From assembly GCA_019096065.1 (NCBI GenBank), contig JAGUCH010000002.1, positions 1,252,501 through 1,316,500 on the forward strand: a DNA stretch of 64,000 nucleotides, written 5' to 3'. The number at the start of each line of letters is the position of its first letter. Position 1 is the first letter of the stretch. The notes beneath the pieces were generated by a model. That model was not told the DNA's origin. It did no database searches and worked only from the letters and a program-made list of their open reading frames with translations. Made by a program: the position numbers and the translations under genes. The DNA comes from Paracyclopina nana. Its lineage: Eukaryota > Arthropoda > Copepoda > Cyclopoida > Cyclopettidae. Below, piece after piece: positions 37,232 through 46,529 of this stretch.

Positions 37232-38661
37232 ATGAAAATTTTCGCGCTCTTGCTGATGGTTCACCAAATAGGCGCCATTTTTTGGTGGCCTTTCCAGGGC
37301 ATCTCAACCAAAAGCAGAACTGCTTCTTATGGACTGGGGTAATTTTATGTTTATATTGATGAATTGCCTGCCATAATTGGCAGCTAGGAAAAGAGATGTA
37401 ATTGAGAATGTTTGTGGCTTCTCTAGACATCTGTGAATTTTTAGTGTGTGGCAATCACTTACACACATTCCTTCAAACTACTAAATGGATTTGAGATCAG
37501 AAATCTTGGCATCTTTAATGATGTCACTTATGTTACTTTTGCATGCTAACTCAGTTTACCTTCTGAGCTTGCCAACTGACCAAGCAATTTGCTCTTCTCT
37601 AATGCTAAGCTGAGTTAAACTTATTTAATCAGCTCACTCTAGATAACTAGCTATAATTACCTCATTAATTTCATCTAGTTCATTATAAATAACACTAGAC
37701 CAAGTTATTAATCAGTTCGTATTCTAAGTTTGTAAACAAGTAATTGGCTCAGTTTGGTAATGAGTTCACAAGCTCAGTTCACAAGTTCGGTTCACATGGT
37801 CAGGTCACAAGCTCAGTTCACAAGCTCATTTTTCAGGCTAAGTTCAAAAGCTCAGTTCACAAGCTCAGCTTAATAGCTCAGTTTAATAGCTCAGCTCAAT
37901 AGCTCAGTTCACAAGCTCAGTTCACAAGCTCAGCTTAATAGCTCAGTTCAATAGCTCAGCTCAATAGCTCAGTTCACGAGCTCAGTTCACAAGCTCAGTT
38001 CACAAGCTCAGTTCACAAGCTCAGCTTAATAGCTCAGTTCACAAGCTCAGTTCACAAGCTCAGTTCACAAGCTCAGTTCACAAGCTCAGTTCACAAGCAC
38101 AGTCCACAAGCTCAGTTGACAAGCTCAGTTCACAAGCACAGTCCACAAGCTCAGTTCACAAGCTCAGTTCACAAGCACAGTCCACAAGCTCAGTTGACAA
38201 GCTCAGTTCACAAGTAGACATCAATTCCGAATAAGGACGCTGAGTTAATGTGCTCAGCCTAAAAACTCAGTAATGTACTTGGCTCACTAGCTGAAATAAT
38301 TAAATCATAATCAATCTAGTAAAACGTAAAAGTAAACGTCTCATTTTTCGTCTAGTTGCTCAGCTCATGAAATTGCTAACAAATTCTCTCTTTTGTTTAC
38401 AGGACATTTTTCGAGAATTTGTTCACGCCCAACTGGAAGCCGATTTTTGGCTTTAGCCATTCGAAGAAGATCAACTTTGGCAACGGTGGCGAATTTAATC
38501 ATGACCTACAAATCAATATCGGACCACAGCCCATCTTTCGATCTGAAGATCTTGTCACTCACTCCAGGCAGATTTTGGGAGAAAATGACATAGAAACCTC
38601 CCAGCAACATTATCAACACCACAGCAGCCCCAAATCAAAGTTTCAAAAGAACTTGATTTAA
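37232..38661 (+). CDS. Small secreted protein of unknown family (121 aa)
   Basis: I do not recognise the family. Exon 1 (37232-37338) encodes a clear signal peptide (MKIFALLLMVHQIGAIFW) and a short linker. Exon 2 (38403-38661) completes the protein in frame, with the joined Gly codon split GG|G. The mature chain has TFFENLFTPNWKPIFGFSH, INFGNGGEFNHDLQINIGP and a His/Gln/Ser-rich, Lys-containing tail. It has no Cys in the mature part and no membrane segment. The gene is easily missed because each exon is short and a 1-kb intron full of minisatellite separates them. Consensus splice sites (GGG|GTAATT, TTTACAG|G) and the signal peptide support it. Confidence 0.68.
37785..38215. repeat. 13-bp minisatellite in the secreted-protein intron
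   Basis: About 33 copies of AAGCTCAGTTCAC with variants AATAGCTCAGCTC and AAGCACAGTCCAC. It is embedded in a longer stretch (37530-38390) of related AGCTCA/AGTTCA words. Confidence 0.93.
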
Positions 38662-38801
38662 CAGTCTTGTATATTGATTGTTCAGATTATTCAGCACTTG
38701 TAACTTTAGCTCAATTTGCGGCCAAAAGTTGGCCATTTTATGAGGGAAATTGCCTGCATTGAAGCAGGTTTTTATCATTATAACTATTGATCAGTTGTTA
38801 T

Positions 38802-39236
38802 ATGGCAATGAATAAATACAAACATTATGCCTTTTGTCTCATTTTTCTTCCTATTATTCTTGCATCAGTCTTAACTGGGATCTATTTTCTTGTGAAAAAA
38901 GAAGATCTTCAATTGAAGGCAAAAATACAATTTTTGCTACTGGAGCTAGAAATAATTGATCATATTATTAATTTTTTTTTGCTTTAGAAAACTGATTGCT
39001 TCAATTTGATAATAGGCAATAGCATTTGTGATGATTCTGAAAACAGATTTGAGTGTGGGTTTGATGGAGGTGATTGTTGCCTTGGATCAAATGCCAGCAA
39101 AGTGGCATGTCAAATCTGTAAATGTCACTTGGAAGAAGAAAACATCATAAAGAGTCCAACCTTTACAACCACTTCTAGCACAACCACAACAACTGCAACA
39201 GCTCCTCTGGAAACCAATGGCAAATTTAAGAATTAA
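38802..39236 (+). CDS. Membrane-anchored LIN-12/Notch repeat (LNR) protein, possibly the 5' part of an LNR-kelch gene
   Basis: Exon 1 (38802-38891) starts MAMNKYKHYAFCLIFLPIIL and gives an N-terminal membrane anchor. Exon 2 (38988-39236) encodes one LNR: TDCFNLIIGNSICDDSENRF then ECGFDGGDCC, with the calcium-binding GN-x2-CD and DGGDC elements. A further Cys pair and a Thr-rich stalk follow, ending GKFKN-stop. LNRs are calcium-binding disulfide modules known from Notch and from many LNR proteins of Oithona copepods. No usable donor precedes the stop, so either this is a complete 112-aa protein or the link to the kelch exons downstream is broken. Confidence 0.65.
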
Positions 39237-39257
39237 AATAGTATACATGAAAATATA

Positions 39258-40419
39258 ATGTTGGATTTTTTAGATTATTTATTGGTCTTTTCAATTTACC
39301 CTAGCAGATACCAAATCTTTGACCTAACTGAGGGAAAAGAAGTGTTTACCTTGGAAACAAAATTATCTGAAAGTGTGCAATTTGCAGACTATGGCTATGT
39401 TTACATTGCCTGGACCAATCTAAATCCAGTTTTGCTTCTTTGTGGTGGATATGGATGGCATTTTGCCACAACACTGGGATTAAAGTTAGCATTTTTAAAA
39501 AATATTTGAAAAAAAATGAATTGTGAATGTCTTCTTTTAGTTACCCTGTTTACAATCTTGAAGGGGCTGATACAAAATGCTATGATTCCACAAATAAAAA
39601 ATTTGATAAGAGAGCCTTAAGAAAAGGGTGGAAACAGCTAGCAATTCATGTGAAAAATTATTTTAAGGCTTCTTTTGTTGTAGGAGACTCTGGCCAATGA
39701 GAGTTAAAATGAATGAAACTCATTATTGGGTGTTTGGAGGACAAGATTCCAACTTTGATGCTTTGGCCACATCTGAATTTGTCACTGAAACTGACTCTGT
39801 TCCTGGGCCTGATCTCAACTTTCCCTTAGCATTGTCTTGTGCTGCCATGGTTGATAGCCAAACTGTGGTCATAGTAGCTGGTGGAGAGGTTGACAAGGTT
39901 GAAACAGCCAGTTCATGGATGTACAATTTCAGGACTGGAAGTTGGGTCCAGTTGCAAAATCTCAATGTTCCCAGAAAAAGAACAGCTTGTGAGATCATGA
40001 AGACTCAGGAAGGCAAAGTCATCTTTAGTGTGTTTAGGTGAGCAGAATTTAAAATGAAGACTTTAAAACTATTTAAGCATGAATTGTGCAATAAATTTTC
40101 AGTTTGTTTATGCCTTCTGAAATCATGAATGGCTTAGATAAAGACAGACCATTTCAAGTTGGACCAATCTTGGAACCTGATGAACCCTCCCCTTTTTTTC
40201 TCCCCAATTATAGCTATCAGATGGAGAAATGATAAAATCCTTCTATTGGATGAGAGCAAAAATAATGGATACAGGATTTTTTCTTGTCCTCAAACTGAGC
40301 CTTTGAATTGTTTGTTTACAGGATTTCCTGGCATAGACAGGATTTTTAGGCCAGCTGCTTTTGGCATAATTTCTAAGAGCAATTCTACACTGTTGAGTCT
40401 TATTGGACAATATAATTGA
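39258..40419 (+). pseudogene. Kelch-repeat protein, possibly a decayed 3' part of an LNR-kelch gene
   Basis: Kelch-type text is spread over several exons: 39258-39492 (RYQIFDLTEGKEVF, PVLLLCGGYGW), about 39540-39650 (a Cys-containing linker), about 39684-40037 (HYWVFGGQDSNFDALATSEF, VVIVAGGEVDKVETASSWMY and WVQLQNLNVPRKRTACEI) and from 40104. GG pairs and spaced Trp/Tyr residues fit kelch blades of a beta-propeller. Two joins are awkward. Between 39650 and 39684 no ordinary donor keeps the frame. Within the T7/C4 run at about 40189-40204 the frame changes, from ...EPDEPSPFFLP to ...AIRWRNDKILLLDE. This could be gene decay, an assembly indel in homopolymers, or unusual splicing. Confidence 0.5.
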
Positions 40420-40504
40420 AATAATTGCAGTGTAATCATAAAATCAATGCTTGGATTTTGAATCAAAAAGCAAAATAAAGCTACTTCAGTTTTCCATGAA
40501 AAAA

Positions 40505-41207
40505 TGAACCTTAGTAAAAAAGAAGTTTACTCAAAACAACAAAAATGTTTGTTATCAATTCTTGCTGTATCTGTTATAGTAACAGTTTCAGCCATATTTG
40601 GAGTTTTGCTTTATACTAAACTCAGCCAGGTAAGCTGTATGTTAACACGTCTCATCTAATATGTATTTTTAATTATTAGGGGAAATGCTTGGCCTTGACT
40701 GAGCTTGGTGATGGTTATTGCCAGGACATTTTAAATACACCGGATTGTAATTTTGACAATGGTACCAACCTTTCACTAAATACTAAGAGCCTCTAAATTG
40801 ATAGTTGAAATTCTCATGAGATTGCTACATAGGAAGTGTTGAAAGTAAGTTGCATTATTGCATTTTATGTGAATGCTATGCAAAAAGAGCTCTAACTACA
40901 TCACATCATCAAATGTATTCTGCTTACACAACAACCACAACCTCAACCACATCATTTCTGCTCATACATTTTGGCTGGAAATGGAGTTTGCAATGGACTG
41001 AATAAGAATGCCAATTGCAATTTTGATGGTGGTGATTGCTGCAGTCCTGTTGCAATCAAGAGTGACTTTTTCTGTGGCTTTAATTGTGATTGCAAGCAGA
41101 GTATCACTTTAAAAATTCTCATTATAGCCAAAAAGTTTAGTGGCTTATCTCACATGACAGCAAAAAGCTTATGTAACTTAATCCAGAAATGCAGTACGTA
41201 CTGGTGA
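40505..41207 (+). pseudogene. Second LNR gene copy, apparently degenerate
   Basis: Exon-like segment 40505-40629 encodes another N-terminal membrane anchor (LLSILAVSVIVTVSAIFGVL). After a short intron a divergent LNR follows (CLALTELGDGYCQDILNTPD, then CNFDNG). A segment from about 40834 carries a Cys pair and a Thr run like the first copy. Then, in another frame, comes a good LNR (CSYILAGNGVCNGLNKNANC, NFDGGDCC) ending near 41200. No AG acceptor allows the last LNR to be reached in frame, because a TAA lies in that frame upstream. I read it as a decaying tandem duplicate of the 38802 gene. Missed micro-exons are the alternative. Confidence 0.55.
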
Positions 41208-41620
41208 CAAGTACGCATTAAAATTACAAATATTCTGCATGCAGAGTAAATAATGAACTGCTTACAAGGGAGACTTTAATGATAACTAAGTACAGCATTA
41301 AAATAAAGTTCAAGGAACTTTTATCTTAAGCTAGTGTAATATTGAATATAAAGTGTGACTGATTGTTAGCCCTTCATTTCAAGATTAGTGGGAGCATTTG
41401 TGTCCTTGCACCCTCAGATCTGTACCCTGATCAGCTGAAAACCTGATTTTTTCTCTCTTTCTCAATATTCCGCTTGTGTATGTTAAGAGACAGGAGTAAA
41501 GCAAACATTGCTACAGCTCAGCTATATACTTGGTAATTGCTACTTTATCAAGTAAAGTACAAAGAGAACTGACCTTATTTTGTTCATTAAGCTCACATCT
41601 TTTGAGGTGGAGATAAGGGA
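41208..41620. other. Intergenic, upstream of nuclear receptor A
   Basis: It is AT-rich with no ORF or repeat. It would contain the promoter of the nuclear receptor at 41621. Confidence 0.5.
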
Positions 41621-43870
41621 ATGGACCCAAAGAAACATTGTCAAGTTTGTGGCAATGTGGCAAAATCAAAGGAGGTTTATTATGCTCATTATGGAGCAGT
41701 TTGTTGTCTTAGTTGCAAAGCCTTTTTTCGGAGGATCTTTCGCGAGGGAACAAGAAATCCTGGAAAGCTTAAGTGTCAAGAAAGCTGCAAAGCGGACTTG
41801 AACAGTGCAAGCCTGAGAAAATGCAGAAAATGTCGATTCAACAAATGCATCCAGGTTGGAATGTCACCCCAACTGGTGCCAGATGATGAGGAGAGCAAAA
41901 AGTACACCTACCCTCGAAAGTCACAAAGGACAATATCGTCAATGCCAGAGATAGTCCAATCCTTCATGCAAAGCTTCTCAGAAACTGCACTAAATATGCA
42001 ACAAGGAGCTGACCAAAGATTAATGCATCAAATCATTGGCGGGCACATGATTGGTCAATGGTGCCTCCAATCCGCAAAGTCTGTGCTCATGTGGCTGGCT
42101 CAGTTGGAAGACATGTTCAAAAGGTTCGGCTCAAAAAGTGCTTACTTCATGAGCTTGACTCCAGATGATCAATACCTACTGATCATGAGAAACACAAGAA
42201 TGTTTCAAAATTACATTTTTGGCAAATACCTTGGGGCTGAAACGGGTCTGGGTCAGCTGACGTGGCTAAACATTCCAGGATTAAACAATTTAAGTAAGTC
42301 CGCTTCACTTTATCAATAGTTCAAATGCTGACATTTTCATTAGATCCAGTTGAACTTGAGTCTTTGAGATCCTCTTCCATTGCACAATGGTGTTCTCTAG
42401 GACTTTTGATACCAGTTCAATGTGACGCACTAATCAAGACCTTTGCAACACATGTCAGGAAATTGTCCACCGAGTTTAAGTTTACCCAATGTCACAACGC
42501 CTTGATTGCCCACTGGTTGCTCTTCAGCACTCTTCATTGGAGCCAAGCTGAGATTGAACAACTTCAAGAGCCTAATCGAATAATTTCAATTGCTGAGCTA
42601 TCGCAGACATTTTTCAACACCAACATGGGAGACATTACAATTACTCCTATTGACTTCAATATGCTGAAGCTTGCTGCCATTTTGCGAAAAATGTATATAG
42701 CTGAGCTCTCATCTTTCAACTACCAAGTTGAAAATATGTTGAAGCCAGAAATGCGTTTGGATGAAGTCAGTTGGGTAGAGCAGAAAGCAAATTTGTTTGA
42801 CCAAGCCAAAGCACACATCCCCATGAGTGTGGAGTATGTACACGCCTATTGGCAACTCAAGCTAGGCAACCCAGGGCCATCTCTATCGAGCAATCCTGAC
42901 GGAAGAATTCTACTTCTGAATCACGAAACTATTGTAGTTATTTTGTCCTCCACTAGGGAGCGCTTCAGTTGTGCTAGTACATAAAAAGAGCGCGAAATTC
43001 AAATTCAAGAACTGGATAAACCAGCGTGAGAGTGAGCGCTCACTCTCGCTCGCTTCACATGCCTGAAAGTGTTACCAGCCATTTTCCAAATTTAGCTCGC
43101 CACATAACAAATTATGGCTGTTTTTATGTGATCTTGGGGATAATGTTGAAACCATGCACTTTAACTCAAAGAAAATTCCACAGATTTATATAGAAATTTT
43201 GTCTTGCACCCTACCATAGTACAGTCCGATGATGTGCTATAGTAAAGCTGCGCATAGAGCTCACCTTATACTATAGATCATCTTGGGCAACCCATCCATG
43301 CGGCCAACTTTGCTCAAAAATGGATCAAGCATTCTTGCCCAACGAATTGGGTTCATCACCAATAAACTTGAGCTCCACCTCACCCAAGCTGATAAAATCA
43401 CATTGTTCCAAGCTAATCTGCCCCTCTACTACTTGGTTTTGGTCCTGAAAAACATGACGTGCAAGAACAGCAAAGATCAAATGGAGTTCTTCTTTGGCCA
43501 GGGAGACATGATCCAAAGCTACATGGCTGAACTGGAAAAGTTGCCAATGGTCACCTTTGAAATGCTGCATGGGATTGATCCCCTGTACAAAAAGCATGAA
43601 TGGTCCATTCAGAAGAACCTGAACCAAAAGCTGAATAGCTTTTTGAGCAACAAGGAGGTTTTCGGCCTTGTACTTGTTCTAATCATTTTGAACAACTTGG
43701 AAAATGAAGAGCTGAAAATGCTGAGAGACTTTACGCACAAAATGCTCCTGAAGAAACTGCAGGCAATCACCTCTTCTGAGAGCTCTCCGGAAGCTTTGGT
43801 GCAAGACTTTTGGAAAAATTTGAACGAGTATTCAATCTTGATGAGAAAGTTCATCAATGAAGTACAATAA
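41621..43870 (+). pseudogene. Divergent nuclear receptor A, ligand-binding domain interrupted by an insertion
   Basis: This is a ligand-regulated transcription factor family member. Exon 1 is 41621-42293. Exon 2 begins at 42344 after a phase-1 intron shared with receptors B and C. The DNA-binding domain has CQVCGNVAKSKEVYYAHYGA, then VCCLSCKAFFRRIFREG and CRKCRFNKCIQVGM. The P-box region is CLSCKAFF instead of the common CEGCKGFF. Its second finger spaces the first two Cys by three residues instead of five. The ligand-binding region reads on to LGNP at 42873, where inserted DNA gives a stop at 42984. Homology to receptor B resumes at 43286 in another frame and ends normally at 43870. The assembled allele is therefore broken; other alleles may be intact. 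Confidence 0.85.
42874..43285. mobile_element. 412-bp insertion with 9-bp target-site duplication inside a nuclear receptor exon
   Basis: GGCAACCCA occurs at 42865-42873 and again at 43286-43294. The DNA between has no counterpart in paralogues B and C. It is non-coding and contains a 20-bp perfect palindrome, GAGAGTGAGCGCTCACTCTC, at 43028-43047. No convincing terminal inverted repeat is seen by eye. There is no GT donor near the left edge, so it does not look like an intron. Nine-bp duplications occur with Mutator-like and some other DNA transposons. Confidence 0.8.
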
Positions 43871-44401
43871 AAGACCAGCTTAACCAATTTTCACAACAGC
43901 ATTAACAGATTTTTCTTGATTGTCATCATTTGATTCATTTGTAATTGTGTGTTCTGAGCATATGTATAAAGTGAATACATCCTCTCACATAAAAATCCGG
44001 ATGGCACAGTGGATCAAAAAGCCGATTTTACGCTCACAAGAAATTACGTCAAATCGCAGATTTCCGATTTTTGCACCCATTTTCAGCTTCTAATTTGTAC
44101 GACTTCTAGGCTATCTAAAGAGCACAAATTAATGTCTATTGACAGACAAAGATTCAAATTTGGTGAAGAAAACATAATTTTTGGCGAATTCGGTAGAACA
44201 GCAACTTTGCACAATTTGAGCAAAAATTGAATCTTCCATTGCTTTTGATTCCAAACGACTCCAATTGAGTGACCAAGTCAGGGAAGTCAAGCTTATAGCA
44301 AAAATTGATAGTCCACCAGAATTGGCTGCTCTTACTTGCTCTCCACGGAGCCAGGATGGAATATTTTTAGCTTACGGCTAATAAGAAAGAGGTACTACGT
44401 T
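43871..44401. other. Intergenic between nuclear receptor A and the satellite element
   Basis: A 73-aa ORF at 44009-44230 has no recognisable content. Nothing else is seen. Confidence 0.5.
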
Positions 44402-44424
44402 GATTTCGCGGTAGTGTCTAAATA

Positions 44425-44523
44425 GGGCAAACAAAGGCAAACAACGGCAAACAAGGCAAACAACGGCAAACACGGGCAAACAGAGGCAAACAAGGGCAAA
44501 CAAAGGCAAACAAAGGCAAACAA
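44425..44523. repeat. GGCAAACAA-type short tandem array, left end
   Basis: Around ten copies of (G)GGCAAACAA(A/C) with a ~10-bp period. It is the inverted partner of the array at 50879-51012. Confidence 0.9.
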
Positions 44524-44543
44524 CTTGATTTATGCTTTTATTT

Positions 44544-46430
44544 AGGCCTTTTTGGCCTTGAATAATGTGAATGACATGACAGAAGACCAATAAAGTCATT
44601 TTTGGGCCAAAAAAGAGTCCTGACAGTTTGATTGGCCCATAATCGACTTTTCGCTTTTACGCGTGAAAAGCGAAAAGTGCAAAACTGCTGCAATATTGAG
44701 CAAGTCAACTTTTTCTGACCTTTTTGGCCTTCCACACCAAGGTAAGGCTCAAAGTAAGGCCTAGTAACATGAATCAGCTAATTTCATTCCCTTCAGAGTT
44801 TGTTTGCCCCTGTTGGAATTTGTTTGCCCTATTTCCTCACTGTTTAGTACTGTTATGGGCAAACAAATTATTTAGGCCTTTATTATGGCCTTTTTGGCCT
44901 TGAATAATGTGAATGACATGACAGAAGACCAATAAAGTCATTTTTGGGCCAAAAAAGAGTCCTGACAGTTTGTTTGGCCCATAATCGACTTTTCGCTTTT
45001 ACGCGTAAAAAGCGAAAAGTGCAAAACTGCTGCAATATTGAGCAAGTCAACTTTTTCTGGCCTTTTTGGCCTTCCACACCAAGGTAAGGCTCAAAGTAAG
45101 GCCTAGTAACATGAATCAGCTAATTTCATTCCCTTCAGAGTTTGTTTGCCCCTGTTGGAATTTGTTTGCCCTATTTCCTCACTGTTTAGTACTGTTATGG
45201 GCAAACAAATTATTTAGGCCTTTATTATGGCCTTTTTGGACTTGAATAATGTGAATGACATGACAGAAGACCAATAAAGTCATTTTTGGGCCAAAAAAGA
45301 GTCCTGACAGTTTGTTTGGCCCATAATCGACTTTTCGCTTTTACGCATAAAAAGCGAAAAGTGCAAAACTGCTGCAATATTGAGCAAGTCAACTTTTTCT
45401 GGCCTTTTTGGCCTTCCACACCAAGGTAAGGCTCAAAGTAAGGCCTAGTAACATGAATCAGCTAATTTCATTCCCTTCAGAGTTTGTTTGCCCCTGTTGG
45501 AATTTGTTTGCCCTATTTCCTCACTGTTTAGTACTGTTATGGGCAAACAAATTATTTAGGCCTTTATTATGGCCTTTTTGGTCTTGAATAATGTCAATGA
45601 CATGACAGAAGACCAATAAAGTCATTTTTGAGCCAAAAAAGAGTCCTGACAGTTTGTTTGGCCCATGATCGACTTTTCGCTTTTACGCGTTAAAAGCGAA
45701 AAGCGCAAAACTGCTGCAATATTGAGCAAGTCAACTTTTTCTGGCCTTTTTGGCCTTCCACACCAAGGTAAGGCTCAAAGTAAGGCCTAGTAACATGAAT
45801 CAGCTAATTTCATTCCCTTCAGAGTTTGTTTGCCCCTGTTGGAATTTGTTTGCCCTATTTCCTCACTGTTTAGTACTGTTATGGGCAAACAAATTATTTA
45901 GGCCTTTATTATGGCCTTTTTGGCCTTGAATAATGTGAATGACATGACAGAAGACCAATAAAGTCATTTTTGGGCCAAAAAAGAGTCCTGACAGTTTGTT
46001 TGGCCCATGATCGACTTTTCGCTTTTACGCGTAAAAAGCGAAAAGCGCAAAACTGCTGCAATATTGAGCAAGTCAACTTTTTCTGGCCTTTTTGGCCTTC
46101 CACACCAAGTTAAGGCTCAAAGTAAGGCCTAGTAACATGAATCAGCTAATTTCATTCCCTTCAGAGTTTGTTTGCCCCTGTTGGAATTTGTTTGCCCTAT
46201 TTCCTCACTGTTTAGTACTGTTATGGGCAAACAAATTATTTAGGCCTTTATTACGGCCTTTTTGGCCTTGAATAATGGGAATGACATGATAAAAGACCAA
46301 TAAAGTCATTTTTGTGCCAAAAAAGCATCCTGAAAGTTTGTTTGGCCCATAATCGACTTTTCGCTTTTACGAGTAAAAAGCGAAAAGTGCAAAACTGCTG
46401 CAATATTGAGCAAGTCAACTTTTTAGTCCT
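44544..46430. repeat. Satellite arm 1: 342-bp units, five and a half copies
   Basis: GGCCTTTTTGG marks unit starts at 44544, 44887, 45229, 45571, 45913 and 46255, spaced 342-343 bp. Each unit holds two GGCCTTTTTGGCC words, a hairpin around CTTTTCGCTTTTACGCG, and TTGTTTGCCC words. Small ORFs of 64-65 aa recurring once per unit are by-products of the repetition. Confidence 0.95.
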
Positions 46431-46529
46431 TTATTTAGGCCTATATGCTCTTGAATAATTATCATTTTGTGACAACAGACCAATGAAGTCATTTCTTTTG
46501 CCCACACAGCTTTTAAGAAGTTGGTTTTT

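Noticed and set aside
42874..43285. The insertion as a normal intron
   Set aside because: There is no GT donor near the left edge. The perfect 9-bp duplication and absence from paralogues fit an insertion better. RNA data could still change this.
44009..44230. 73-aa ORF downstream of nuclear receptor A
   Set aside because: There is no recognisable content, it is short, and it shows no promoter or splice context.
44538..46103. Family of 64-65-aa ORFs (MEGQKGQKKLTC...) recurring every 342 bp
   Set aside because: They recur because the satellite unit recurs. They lack domain text, and the opposite arm does not preserve them.
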